Positions 9,872 through 19,467 of a DNA stretch of 47,516 bases are shown here, in pieces. The notes under the pieces are model-generated. The model searched no databases, had not been told where the DNA came from, and saw only the letters and a program-made list of their open reading frames with translations. Position 1 is the first letter of the stretch; each line of letters begins with the position of its first letter. Made by a program: the position numbers and the translations under genes. Origin of the DNA: Bacteroides sp. (GTDB taxonomy: Bacteria > Bacteroidota > Bacteroidia > Bacteroidales > Bacteroidaceae); the NCBI GenBank assembly GCA_019414665.1, contig DXLO01000020.1, positions 1 through 47,516 of the forward strand, read 5' to 3'.

Positions 9872-10459
9872 TTAGAAAAGAAAAAATAATAGAATCCCTA
9901 CTCTAGATCCCACCTTTTCTCTTATTTTATCCATGGCATTTTTTACATGTACTCTGACTGTATTGACTGAAATATTATTTTTATCTGCAATCTCTTGAGG
10001 AGTCAGATTGGAATAAAGATATTGCTCAAAAATGAACCTGCATTTATCAGGCAAGGAAGACACTATATTTTGGACTGATTTTTCCAAATCAGCTAATTCC
10101 ATTTCTTGCAAAGGCGAACACTCGGAAGCACAAAATTCTTCTTGATACTCAAGTAATGCTTCACGGTATTCATCTATAATTCTTTCACGGCTGTGAAGCG
10201 AACGGAGGTAATTCAAACACCCGTTCTGAATAGCACGTATCAAATAAGCATGAATAGGAAAAGATAACTCACCACGCCTATACCATATTTTAGCAAAAGT
10301 TTCATTAACTATATCTTGCGCTTCCACAGGGTTAAAGATATAAGAATTAGCACAAGCACAGAGATAGACAAAATAGCTATTATATAAAACCTCAAAAGCT
10401 TTTTCTTCTCCTTTGTTTATTCTTTCAATCAAATCTTTATCTACTATACTTGCATCCAT
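9872..10459 (-). CDS. ECF-type RNA polymerase sigma-70 factor of the sulfatase PUL
   Basis: A sigma factor of about 195 residues with region 2 (about 10-80; the segment VEAQDIVNETFAKIWYRR is typical) and region 4 (about 120-185; LTPQEIADKNNISVNTVRVH is the helix-turn-helix). The open frame extends upstream to 10510, but I start at 10459 (MDASIVDKDL). The extra 17 residues are hydrophobic and unlike the family, and a consensus -7 element sits at 10483-10490, inside that extension. Placed with fecR and STN-susC, it should drive the PUL promoter when the ligand is sensed. Unusual for the family is the hydrophobic C-terminal tail GILLFFLF. Confidence 0.93.
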   Translation of the reverse strand: MDASIVDKDLIERINKGEEKAFEVLYNSYFVYLCACANSYIFNPVEAQDIVNETFAKIWYRRGELSFPIHAYLIRAIQNGCLNYLRSLHSRERIIDEYREALLEYQEEFCASECSPLQEMELADLEKSVQNIVSSLPDKCRFIFEQYLYSNLTPQEIADKNNISVNTVRVHVKNAMDKIREKVGSRVGILLFFLF

Positions 10460-10482
10460 CTTTATTAAGACTATTAATATTG

Positions 10483-10490
10483 CAAATATA
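10483..10490 (-). promoter_or_regulatory. Bacteroides -7 element of the ECF sigma gene
   Basis: On the minus strand this reads TATATTTG, an exact match to TAnnTTTG. It lies 24 bp upstream of the ATG at 10459. I could not assign a clear -33 box. Confidence 0.5.
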
Positions 10491-10600
10491 GCATTTCTTA
10501 AAAACATCATGCCAATAAAACTATTTCTTATTAAAAAACTCTAGTAATAATCAACTGAAAAAAGAAATAAGTTCCAGCTCATAATCTGAAGAATAATACC

Positions 10601-10608
10601 TAACTTTG
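10601..10608 (+). promoter_or_regulatory. Bacteroides -7 element of the tricorn-like protease gene
   Basis: TAACTTTG matches TAnnTTTG exactly, 30 bp before the ATG at 10638. The promoter looks intact although the gene behind it is frameshifted. Confidence 0.55.
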
Positions 10609-10637
10609 TTTCCGACGAAAATCAAACCCTAAATAAA

Positions 10638-13600
10638 ATGAACAAAAAGCTATTATTCTCCCTGTTACTGGCAGGAACAGCTTTCACCGGACATGCCGAT
10701 GAGGCTAGGTTACTCCGTTTCCCCGCTACCAATGGCTCCGACATTGTCTTTTCTTACGCCGGAGATCTGTACAAAGCACCTTTGAATGGAGGAGAAGCAC
10801 AAAAGCTGACTTCTCATATCGGTTATGAAATGTTCGCACGTTTTTCTCCGGATGGAAAATCAATTGCTTTCACCGGTCAATATGACGGTAACACTGAAGT
10901 ATATCTCAACCGATGGAGGCGAACCCCAACGGCTTACCTATACAGCAACAAACAGCCGGGATGACTTAGGAGACCGAATGGGTCCCAATAACATTGTAAT
11001 GACTTGGACACCAGATGGAAAAAACATAGTCTACCGCAATCGTATCAGTGACGGTTTCGATGGCAAGCTGTGGAGTATATCGAAAAACGGAGGAATGTCC
11101 GAAGTGATTCCATTACCCGAAGGAGGTTTTTGCAGCTATTCCCCCGATGGAAAAAAGCTGGCTTACAACCGGGTTATGCGAGAATTCCGTAATTGGAAAT
11201 ATTATCGCGGTGGCATGGCAGATGACATTTGGATTTATGATCCGGCTGCCAAGAAAGTAGAGAATATCACCAATAATATTGCACAAGATATTATCCCTAT
11301 GTGGATAGGAGAGGAAATCTACTTTATTTCCGATCGGGATCGCACCATGAATATCTTTGTTTATAATATCCGGACCAAACAAACTGAAAAAGTAACCCAC
11401 TATACGGATTATGATGTAAAATTCCCCAGCAGTAACGGACAAATTATTGTCTACGAACATGGAGGATACCTCTATAAACTGGATCCTAAAACGCGCAAAT
11501 CAGAAAAAATCTCCATCACGCTGACTTCAGACAATATCTATGCCCGAAAAGAAATGAAACGGGTAGCAGATAACCTGACTGCCGCCAGTCTTTCACCGGA
11601 TGGGCACCGCCTGGCAGTAACTGCCCGCGGAGAGGTATTCGATGTTCCTGCCGAAAAAGGGGTAACCCGTGATATCACCCGCACCCCGGGAGCCAATGAA
11701 CGGGAAGGGGAATGGAGTCCGAACGGTAAACAAATAGCCTATATCAGTGACCGTACCGGTGAAACTGAAATCTGGCTGCAATCTATCGAAGGGGGTGATC
11801 CCATCCAACTGACCCAAAACAATGATACTTATATCCGCCAACTGATGTGGAGCCCGGACAGCAAGAAAATACTTTATACCGACCGTAAAAACCGTATCGT
11901 AGAAGTTGATATTGCCTCAAAAGCGAAACGGACTGTCATGCAGAATCCGGAAGGAGAGTTCTATGAAGTAAACTATTCACCAGACAGCCAGTGGATTACC
12001 TATACTAAATCCGGAGCTAATAACATGAGTGTCATTTATGTATACCATCTGACTTCAGGTAAGGAATATCCGGTAACCGAAAAATGGTACAATTCTTCTT
12101 CACCTGTTTTCAGCACAGATGGAAAATACCTCATATTCAGTTCCGAAAGAGATTTTAATCCCATTTACAGCCAGACAGAGTGGAACCATGCCTATAATCG
12201 TATGGGAGGAGTCTATATGGCCATGCTCGCCAATGATACGCCATCACCTTTATTACCTTCGGATGAAATGGTCAGCATAGAACAACAGGCAACTGATGCT
12301 GTCAATAAAAAAACGGAAGCCACAAATAATGCAGTTAAAATTGATCCGGAAGGCTTGCCCGGAAGACTGATTAAACTGCCTTTACAAGCAGGTAACTACG
12401 ATAATTTCTATTCAGACGGTAAAAAAGTGTGGTATGCCAGTGGTAGAAGTACCAAAGTATATGATTTGACCGAACAAAAAGAAGAAACCGTGGCCGAAGG
12501 AGCATATATGGATGTAGCTGCCAATCATAGGAAAGCATTGTTCTTTAAAGGAAATAATCTGTATATCTGTGATTTTCCATGCACTAAAGCCTCATTGGAA
12601 GAGAACGTCAACTTGGACGACATGATTGCTCCCATTGACTACAGTCAGGAATGGGCTCAGATATTCGATGAAACATGGCGGGCTTTCCGTGACGGATTCT
12701 ATCTGGAAAATATGCATGGAGCAGACTGGAATGCGATTAAAGAAAAATATGCTGTATTAGTTCCCCATGCAAAAACCCGTCTGGACTTGAACTATATCAT
12801 CGGTGAGATGATTGCCGAGCTGGCTTGCGGACACGCTTATGTGAGTCCGGGTGAAATAAAAGGTCCCGAACGTATTCCAATGGGATTACTGGGAGCTGAA
12901 CTGAGTCGTGACAAGGGTGGCTTCTACCGTATTGACAAAATTCTACCGGGTGCAATTTACAGTCAGAAACTGCGTTCTCCCCTTACAGAACCGGGTATCG
13001 GAGTAAAAGAAGGAGATTATATCACAGCTATTGATGGCATTTCAACAGCTACTGTTGATAACATTTACAGTCTGCTGGCAGGCAAAGCCAATGTCTTGAC
13101 TGAACTAAGCATAAACCGTACCGCATCAAGTAAAGGAGCACGTAAAGTAGTCATTAAACCATTAGACAATGAATACCCATTGTATCATTATAACTGGGTA
13201 CAGAATAATATCAAAAAAGTGGAAGAAGCAACTAATGGCCGTGTAGGCTATGTCTACATTCCCGATATGGGACCGGACGGCCTGAATGAATTCGCCCGCT
13301 ACTTCTATCCCCAACTCGATAAAGAAGCCTTGATTATTGATGACCGTGCCAATGGAGGTGGTAATGTATCTCCAATGATTATCGAACGTTTGCTTCGTGA
13401 ACCCTATCGCCTGACCATGCGTCGTGGATCAACTAAAATCGGTACCATTCCTGATGCAACACTAGTGGGGCCGAAAGTATTGCTGATCAATAAATACTCG
13501 GCTTCAGACGGTGACTTGTTCCCATGGAGTTTCAAGGCAAATAAGATCGGTAAAGTTATCGGTACTCGTACATGGGGTGGAATTGTCGGTATCAGTGGTC

Positions 13601-13857
13601 CGTTACCTTATATGGATGGTACGGATGTGCGTGTTCCGTTCTTTACCAATTATGATGCAAAGACCGGTCAATGGATAGTAGAAAATCATGGAGTGGACCC
13701 TGATATTCTGATTGATAATGATCCGGTAAAAGAACAGTCAGGTGAAGACCAGCAGTTGAATAAAGCTATTGAAGTAATTCTACAAGAGCTGAAGGATCGC
13801 AAACCGTTACCTTCTGTTCCGGCTCCGAGAACTTATAAAGATTTGGGAGTGGAATAA
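10638..13857 (+). pseudogene. Tricorn-like S41 serine protease, frameshifted near codon 90
   Basis: Two overlapping frames together make one protease of about 1070 residues. Frame one (10638-10964) gives a signal peptide (ends FTGHADEARL) and the first WD40-like blade, up to TGQYDGNTEVY. Frame two continues from about 10905 with ISTDGGEPQRLTYTATNSRD and stays open to 13857. The break lies at 10897-10910; restoring the frame needs two bases (mod 3) put back in the TATATCTC stretch, so loss of a short AT or ATCTC repeat unit is possible. The rest is complete: PD40 propeller repeats, tricorn core domain with His in ACGHAYVSPG, a PDZ-like domain, and an S41 catalytic domain with nucleophile Ser in KYSASDGD. 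Frame two has no signal peptide, so it would not make exported enzyme. A sequencing error is an alternative, since the remainder shows no decay. The function would be breakdown of periplasmic peptides. Confidence 0.85.
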
Positions 13858-13880
13858 AAAGCCCGTAAATTAAACATATA

Positions 13881-13923
13881 AATGATGCAGCCGAAAGAAC
13901 TATAATCTTTCGGCTGCATCATT
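13881..13923 (+). terminator. Strong hairpin after the protease gene
   Basis: An 18-bp perfect stem (13881-13898 with 13906-13923; core GCAGCCGAAAGA/TCTTTCGGCTGC) and a 7-nt loop, 24 bp after the stop. No U run follows, so it may terminate weakly or protect the 3' end of the mRNA. Confidence 0.6.
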
Positions 13924-13988
13924 ATAAATCTTCTAATCTTACCGCCTATATATCGTACAATTGCTATTTGTACAAATAAATATAATAA

Positions 13989-14025
13989 TTTTTGGAGGTA
14001 TATATATTATATATTCCTCCAAAAA
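13989..14025. repeat. AT-rich palindrome upstream of leuS
   Basis: A near-perfect palindrome, TTTTTGGAGG...CCTCCAAAAA around an AT core, one mismatch pair. The T run is on the 5' side and the A run on the 3' side on both strands, so it is not a normal terminator. It lies about 80 bp upstream of the leuS -7 element. It could be a protein-binding site or extruded structure; function unknown. The remaining gap between the protease and leuS shows no gene. Confidence 0.5.
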
Positions 14026-14104
14026 GTGTCATCAAAAAGAAATCTATATACATAACAAGAAGTTTTTTATTTCTGTTCTTTCCATATATCTCCCCGACTT
14101 TCAT

Positions 14105-14112
14105 TATCTTTG
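14105..14112 (+). promoter_or_regulatory. Bacteroides -7 element of leuS
   Basis: TATCTTTG matches TAnnTTTG, 43 bp before the leuS ATG. Confidence 0.55.
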
Positions 14113-14155
14113 CAATCACTTAATAACAAAGATATTAAATAACAAAAAATAGATC

Positions 14156-16990
14156 ATGGAATACAATTTCAGAGAGATTGAAAAGAAATGGCAGCAAAGA
14201 TGGGCAGAGAACCATACCTATCAAGTGACTGAAGACGAAAGCAAAAAGAAATTCTACGTATTGAATATGTTCCCTTATCCGTCGGGAGCCGGATTGCACG
14301 TAGGACATCCGTTGGGATACATAGCCAGTGATATTTACGCCCGTTACAAACGCTTGCAAGGTTTCAACGTGCTGAACCCGATGGGATATGACGCATATGG
14401 ACTTCCTGCAGAACAATACGCTATACAAACCGGACAACACCCTGCCATCACCACTGTGAACAATATCAACCGCTATCGTGAACAGTTGGACAAAATCGGC
14501 TTCTCTTTTGATTGGAACCGTGAAGTACGTACTTGTGAACCAGGATATTACCATTGGACTCAGTGGGCTTTCCAACAAATGTTCAACAGCTATTATTGTA
14601 ACGATACACAGCAGGCACGCCCCATCAGCGAACTAACGGAAGCATTTGCCCGATACGGCAACGAAGGACTGAATGCGGCTTGCAGCGAAGAACTCAGCTT
14701 TACAGCCGAAGAATGGAATGCCAAAAGCGAAAAAGAACAACAGGAAATCCTGATGAACTACCGCATTGCCTATTTGGGAGAAACCATGGTGAACTGGTGC
14801 CCGCAACTAGGAACTGTTCTTGCCAATGACGAAGTGGTGGATGGCGTTTCGGAACGCGGCGGTTTCCCCGTCGTTCAGAAAAAAATGCGCCAATGGTGTT
14901 TACGCGTATCGGCTTACGCACAACGGCTGCTGGACGGACTGGACACTGTGGACTGGACTGATTCACTGAAAGAAACACAGCGTAACTGGATTGGACGCTC
15001 GGAAGGTACGGAAGTACAATTCAAAGTGAAAGACAGTGATATTGAATTCACTATCTTTACTACCCGTGCAGATACCATGTTCGGTGTAACCTTCATGGTA
15101 CTGGCGCCCGAAAGCGAACTGGTTCCCCAACTTACTACTGAAGCACAGAAAGCCGAAGTGGAAGCCTATCTGGACCGCACCAAGAAACGTACGGAACGTG
15201 AACGTATCGCCGACCGCCGCGTAACCGGTGTATTCAGTGGCTCATACGCCATCAATCCGTTTACCGGCGAGGCTGTTCCCGTATGGATCAGTGATTACGT
15301 ATTGGCAGGTTATGGAACAGGCGCCATCATGGCGGTTCCTGCTCACGACAGCCGTGACTACGCTTTTGCAAAACATTTCAATCTGCCTATCGTTCCGTTG
15401 GTAGAAGGTTGTGATGTAAGTGAAGAAAGTTTCGATGCCAAAGAAGGTATTGTTTGCAACTCACCCCGCAAGGATGTCACTCCTTATTGTGACCTTTCTT
15501 TAAACGGACTGACCATCAAAGAAGCTATCGCAGCTACCAAAGAATATGTGAAAACCCACAATTTGGGACGCGTGAAAGTGAATTATCGTCTTCGTGACGC
15601 CATCTTCTCACGCCAGCGCTATTGGGGTGAACCGTTCCCTGTATATTACAAAAACGGTATGCCTTATATGATTGACTCATCTAAATTGCCGCTTGAACTT
15701 CCCGAAGTAGCTAAGTTCCTGCCAACCGAAACAGGCGAACCTCCATTGGGACATGCCACCAAGTGGGCTTGGGATGTAGAAAAAGGTGAAGTCGTGGAAA
15801 ACAACTTGATTGACAACGTCACTATATTCCCGCTTGAACTGAATACCATGCCGGGCTTCGCAGGTTCATCCGCATACTATCTGCGCTATATGGACCCACA
15901 CAACGCACAAGCACTAGTATCAGAAAAGGCAGATCATTACTGGCAAAATGTAGATCTCTATGTAGGCGGTACCGAACATGCTACGGGTCACTTGATTTAT
16001 TCTCGTTTCTGGAACAAGTTCCTGCATGATCTGGGCGTAAGTATCAAGGAAGAACCATTCCAAAAATTAGTAAACCAAGGAATGATTCAGGGACGAAGCA
16101 ATTTTGTATATCGCATCAAAGACACCAACACCTTTGTGTCATTGAACCTGAAAGACCAGTACGAAACCACTCCGCTGCATGTGGATGTGAATATTGTATC
16201 CAACGATATTCTGGATGTAGAAGCTTTCAAAGCATGGCGTCCTGAGTATAACGATGCTGAGTTTATCCTGGAAGATGGAAAATATATCTGCGGATGGGCG
16301 GTAGAGAAGATGAGTAAATCCATGTACAACGTAGTCAATCCGGATATGATTGTCGAGAAATACGGTGCCGACACGCTGCGTATGTACGAAATGTTCCTCG
16401 GTCCGGTAGAACAGTCCAAACCTTGGGATACCAATGGTATTGACGGTGTTCACCGTTTCTTGAAGAAACTGTGGAATCTGTTCTATAGCCGCACAGACGA
16501 ATTCTTGCCTGTAGAGGGTGAACCGACTAAAGAAGAGTTGAAAGCAATTCATAAGCTGATTAAAAAGGTAACCGGAGATATTGAAACTTTCTCTTACAAC
16601 ACTTCTATCAGTGCATTCATGATTTGTGTAAACGAACTTACTTCATTGAAATGTCGCAATAAAGAGGTATTGAGCAATCTCATCATCCTGTTAGCTCCGT
16701 TCGCTCCACATTATGCAGAAGAACTTTGGGAAGCTCTGGGAAATACCACCAGCGTATGCGATGCACAATGGCCTGCATTCAATGAAGATTACCTGAAAGA
16801 AGACACTGTAAAATACACTATCTCTTTCAATGGTAAAGCACGTTTCACCATGGATTTCGCCGCTGATGCTGATAACAATACCATTCAGACAACAGTTATG
16901 GCAGATGAACAAGCCCAGAAATGGATTGAAGGCAAAACCCCGAAAAAGGTAATCATCGTTCCCAAAAAAATTGTAAACATCGTATTATAA
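14156..16990 (+). CDS. leuS: Leucyl-tRNA synthetase
   Basis: A complete 944-residue class I aminoacyl-tRNA synthetase that charges tRNA-Leu in the cytoplasm. The ATP-binding HIGH-type motif is at about 40-52 (PYPSGAGLHVGHP) and the KMSKS motif at about 719 (VEKMSKSMYN). Between them is the large editing (CP1) domain, with the tract TTRADTMFGVTF and the GTGAIMAVPAHDSRD motif that hydrolyses mischarged tRNA. The C-terminal anticodon-binding helices and the final small domain are present. The ATG at 14156 gives MEYNFREIEKKWQ, the normal family N-terminus. It has its own -7 element and a strong terminator, so it is a single-gene unit. It is core chromosome, which argues that the whole window is not a mobile island. 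Confidence 0.99.
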   Translation: MEYNFREIEKKWQQRWAENHTYQVTEDESKKKFYVLNMFPYPSGAGLHVGHPLGYIASDIYARYKRLQGFNVLNPMGYDAYGLPAEQYAIQTGQHPAITTVNNINRYREQLDKIGFSFDWNREVRTCEPGYYHWTQWAFQQMFNSYYCNDTQQARPISELTEAFARYGNEGLNAACSEELSFTAEEWNAKSEKEQQEILMNYRIAYLGETMVNWCPQLGTVLANDEVVDGVSERGGFPVVQKKMRQWCLRVSAYAQRLLDGLDTVDWTDSLKETQRNWIGRSEGTEVQFKVKDSDIEFTIFTTRADTMFGVTFMVLAPESELVPQLTTEAQKAEVEAYLDRTKKRTERERIADRRVTGVFSGSYAINPFTGEAVPVWISDYVLAGYGTGAIMAVPAHDSRDYAFAKHFNLPIVPLVEGCDVSEESFDAKEGIVCNSPRKDVTPYCDLSLNGLTIKEAIAATKEYVKTHNLGRVKVNYRLRDAIFSRQRYWGEPFPVYYKNGMPYMIDSSKLPLELPEVAKFLPTETGEPPLGHATKWAWDVEKGEVVENNLIDNVTIFPLELNTMPGFAGSSAYYLRYMDPHNAQALVSEKADHYWQNVDLYVGGTEHATGHLIYSRFWNKFLHDLGVSIKEEPFQKLVNQGMIQGRSNFVYRIKDTNTFVSLNLKDQYETTPLHVDVNIVSNDILDVEAFKAWRPEYNDAEFILEDGKYICGWAVEKMSKSMYNVVNPDMIVEKYGADTLRMYEMFLGPVEQSKPWDTNGIDGVHRFLKKLWNLFYSRTDEFLPVEGEPTKEELKAIHKLIKKVTGDIETFSYNTSISAFMICVNELTSLKCRNKEVLSNLIILLAPFAPHYAEELWEALGNTTSVCDAQWPAFNEDYLKEDTVKYTISFNGKARFTMDFAADADNNTIQTTVMADEQAQKWIEGKTPKKVIIVPKKIVNIVL

Positions 16991-17005
16991 TCGATACTAT
17001 CCTTG

Positions 17006-17045
17006 AGGTGTGTCAAAAGCAGTAACTTTTGACACACCTTTCTAC
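17006..17045 (+). terminator. Intrinsic terminator of leuS
   Basis: A perfect 14-bp stem (17006-17019 with 17026-17039, AGGTGTGTCAAAAG and its complement), 6-nt loop, then TTTCT. It begins 15 bp after the leuS stop. Confidence 0.9.
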
Positions 17046-17071
17046 TTACATTAAAAACAATCCTCATTACC

Positions 17072-17968
17072 ATGGACCAAATATTAAAAATCAAACTAGG
17101 CAGAGAGGTAAAAGACTATTTATCCATTACCTTCGGACTGATTTGCTATGCACTGGGATGGGCGGCTTTCTTACTGCCTTATCAAATAACTACAGGCGGA
17201 GTAACCGGTATTTCAGCCATTATATATTATGTTACAGGCATTGAAATCCAGGTTTCTTATTTTATTATCAACGCTGTTTTTTTAGGTTTCGCATTAAAGA
17301 TACTAGGACCTAAATTCAGCCTTAAAACCATTTATGCCATCTTTATGCTGACATTCCTATTATGGCTCTTTCAAGCATTATTGAAGAACCCGGATGGTAC
17401 ACTGCCGCAATTGTTAGGACCGGGACAAGAATTCATGGCTTGTGTAGTAGGTGCCGGCTTGCTGGGATTTGGTATCGGCATTGTTTTCTGCAATAATGGA
17501 AGTACCGGCGGAACGGATATCATTGCCTGGATTATCAATAAATATAAAGATGTAACCCTTGGCCGCATGATGATGTATTGTGATATTGTCATCATATCCT
17601 CCTGCTATTTCATATTCCATGACTGGAAACGGGTGTTATTTGGTTTCTGCGTATTGTTTATTATGAGCATTGTGATTGATTATGTTATAAACAGTTCACG
17701 CCAATCCGTACAGTTCCTTATTTTCTCGCGTAAACATGATGAAATAGCCGAAGGAATCACCAAACAAATAGATCGTGGAGTTACCTTATTGGATGGTACA
17801 GGATGGTATAGCAAACAAGGAATCAAGGTCGTAGTGGTACTGGCAAAGAAAAGCCAGTCACTGGATATATTCCGATTGGTGAAAGATATTGATCCCAATG
17901 CATTTATATCACAAAGTAATGTGGTAGGAGTGTATGGCGAAGGATTCGACAAACTAAAAATAAAGTAA
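17072..17968 (+). CDS. YitT family membrane protein (YitT_membrane plus DUF2179)
   Basis: A 298-residue inner-membrane protein of unknown transport or regulatory role. Five to six hydrophobic segments fill about residues 15-210, with glycine-rich family motifs (FLLPYQITTGGVTGISAI; FCNNGSTGGTDIIAWI). The last ~80 residues are a soluble DUF2179 domain (SRKHDEIAEGITKQIDRGVT and an Ile-Val-rich end). Start ATG is at 17072. It lies between the leuS terminator and another terminator, so it is probably expressed alone. The family is widespread, but no substrate is firmly established. Confidence 0.95.
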   Translation: MDQILKIKLGREVKDYLSITFGLICYALGWAAFLLPYQITTGGVTGISAIIYYVTGIEIQVSYFIINAVFLGFALKILGPKFSLKTIYAIFMLTFLLWLFQALLKNPDGTLPQLLGPGQEFMACVVGAGLLGFGIGIVFCNNGSTGGTDIIAWIINKYKDVTLGRMMMYCDIVIISSCYFIFHDWKRVLFGFCVLFIMSIVIDYVINSSRQSVQFLIFSRKHDEIAEGITKQIDRGVTLLDGTGWYSKQGIKVVVVLAKKSQSLDIFRLVKDIDPNAFISQSNVVGVYGEGFDKLKIK

Positions 17969-17986
17969 CTAAAAAATAATCTCTTC

Positions 17987-18033
17987 CATTGCTTCACTGT
18001 TTCTGCATTGAAAAACAGAACGATGAAGCAATG
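17987..18033. terminator. Bidirectional terminator between the yitT-type and GNAT genes
   Basis: A hairpin with stem CATTGCTTCA (17987-17996) and TGAAGCAATG (18024-18033), extended by GTTTCTG/CAGAAC inside. It lies between two convergent genes, 18 bp after the first stop and 33 bp from the second. Confidence 0.75.
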
Positions 18034-18066
18034 ATAAGATTACTACATATCGGTTAATCTATTTTC

Positions 18067-18594
18067 TCAAATTTCTATTTTATACAATATATGTCTGCAT
18101 AACCAATGCCCTTGTTCCACCAAAGGATGATCGAACTCTTTTTCAAAATGCATTCCTATTTTCTGCATGACCCGTTCAGAGCGTTTATTGGGTATGGCAG
18201 TGAACGAATATACCGTTTTAAAAGGTAAATTATCACTCGCATAATCCAGACAGGCAGAAGCGGCTTCTGTGGCATATCCCTTTCCCCATGCATCCCGGCA
18301 CAACCGCCAGCCTATTTCCACTCCGGGAGTAAAATCCGACTCGAAAGCAATATTATGAAAACCCACATAGCCTAGAAAATTCTGAGTTTCTTTACATTCT
18401 ACAGCATACAAACCATAACCATATTCTTCAAATTCTTTCCGGATACGACAATAAAAAGCCATCGTCTCTTCCTCTGTCAAAGTAGTGATAAAGAATTCCA
18501 TTACTTCTTTATCACTGTTCATACGGACAAACGGAAGAATATCTTCTTCCTCCCAGTCCCGTAACAACAAATGAGGAGTTTCTATATATACCAT
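18067..18594 (-). CDS. GNAT-family N-acetyltransferase (RimJ/RimL type)
   Basis: About 175 residues of an acetyl-CoA-dependent N-acetyltransferase. The start MVYIETPHLLLRDWEEED is the usual RimJ/RimL opening. The open frame reaches back to 18654, but those 20 residues (MLCVFSIFDYF...) do not look like the family, so I start at 18594. The acetyl-CoA site is in the segment LCRDAWGKGYATEAASA (Q/R-x-x-G-x-G/A type) and the C-terminal part has IPNKRSERVMQKIGM, also typical. The acetylated target (ribosomal protein, metabolite or antibiotic) cannot be told. It stands alone between two terminator or promoter regions. Confidence 0.93.
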   Translation of the reverse strand: MVYIETPHLLLRDWEEEDILPFVRMNSDKEVMEFFITTLTEEETMAFYCRIRKEFEEYGYGLYAVECKETQNFLGYVGFHNIAFESDFTPGVEIGWRLCRDAWGKGYATEAASACLDYASDNLPFKTVYSFTAIPNKRSERVMQKIGMHFEKEFDHPLVEQGHWLCRHILYKIEI

Positions 18595-18723
18595 ACTATC
18601 AAGTATCAAATGATACCAACAAAAATAATCAAAAATTGAAAATACACATAGCAAACAAATTACTATTTACCTTTTCACCTATATTATTCTGTCAGGAATT
18701 ATCTTACTTTGGTTCATTCTCAG

Positions 18724-18731
18724 TATCTTTG
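18724..18731 (+). promoter_or_regulatory. Bacteroides -7 element of rdgB
   Basis: TATCTTTG matches TAnnTTTG, 22 bp before the ATG at 18754. Confidence 0.5.
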
Positions 18732-18753
18732 CATTCAATTAATATGATATAAA

Positions 18754-19335
18754 ATGAAAAAGAAATTAGTATTTGCTACAAACAATGCTCATAAACTGGA
18801 TGAAATATCCTCCATTCTAGGAGAAAAAGTTGAATTATTGAGTTTGAAAGATATCCATTGCCATGTTGATATCCCCGAAACTGCTGATACGTTGGAAGGC
18901 AATGCGATGCTGAAAGCGGAGTATATTTATAAAAACTACGGTTTAGACTGTTTTGCCGACGATACAGGCCTGGAAGTGGAAGCTTTGAATGGTGCTCCGG
19001 GTGTTTATTCCGCCCGTTATGCCGGAGGCGAAGGACACAATGCGGAAGCCAATATGCAAAAATTATTGCAGAATATGCAGGGAGTGCAAAATAGAAAAGC
19101 ACAATTCCGCACAGCTATCTGCCTGATTCTGGATGGAAAGAAGCATTTGTTCGAAGGAATTGTAAAAGGTGAGATTATCAAAGAAAAACGAGGTTCGTCA
19201 GGTTTCGGATACGACCCTATCTTTGTGCCCGAAGGATATACTAAAACTTTTGCCGAACTAGGCAATGAGACGAAAAACAAAATCAGTCACCGTGCGCTGG
19301 CCGTAGAGAAACTTTGCCGGTTTCTGAAGGCGTAA
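18754..19335 (+). CDS. rdgB: Non-canonical purine NTP pyrophosphatase (dITP/XTP, RdgB/HAM1)
   Basis: A complete 193-residue cytoplasmic housecleaning enzyme. It hydrolyses dITP, ITP and XTP to the monophosphates so that deaminated purines do not enter DNA or RNA. Family motifs are clear: FATNNAHKLDEI at the N-terminus (triphosphate binding), FADDTGLEVEALNGAPGVYS near 67-87 with the catalytic acidic residues, SGFGYDPIFVP near 148, and SHRALAVEKL at the end. Length matches E. coli RdgB. It converges on nadA, with a strong hairpin between them. Confidence 0.98.
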   Translation: MKKKLVFATNNAHKLDEISSILGEKVELLSLKDIHCHVDIPETADTLEGNAMLKAEYIYKNYGLDCFADDTGLEVEALNGAPGVYSARYAGGEGHNAEANMQKLLQNMQGVQNRKAQFRTAICLILDGKKHLFEGIVKGEIIKEKRGSSGFGYDPIFVPEGYTKTFAELGNETKNKISHRALAVEKLCRFLKA

Positions 19336-19414
19336 CTATATAAATTAGTTATATCATTTGTTTACCTCTATTGAGCCTCATAAAAACAAGTATTCTGTTT
19401 TCCTTTGAAAACAA

Positions 19415-19460
19415 TTTTGACGGAATAATGATTTCCATGAGAACCATTATTCCGTCAAAA
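19415..19460. terminator. Bidirectional terminator between rdgB and the nadA unit
   Basis: A perfect 16-bp stem, TTTTGACGGAATAATG (19415-19430) with its complement at 19445-19460, and a 14-nt loop. A/T runs on both sides fit termination of both convergent units. It begins 7 bp beyond the stop of the small ORF after nadA. Confidence 0.88.
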
Positions 19461-19467
19461 CAAATCT

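Noticed and set aside
10459..10510. Longer N-terminus for the ECF sigma factor
   Set aside because: It would be encoded by the promoter region, including a consensus -7 box; the residues are hydrophobic and unlike the family.
10638..13857. Programmed ribosomal frameshifting in the tricorn-like gene
   Set aside because: No slippery heptamer or stimulatory structure is apparent at 10897-10910, and relatives of this family are normally encoded in one frame.
13961..14152. 63-codon frame before leuS
   Set aside because: Very AT-rich, spans the palindrome and the leuS promoter; no family resemblance.
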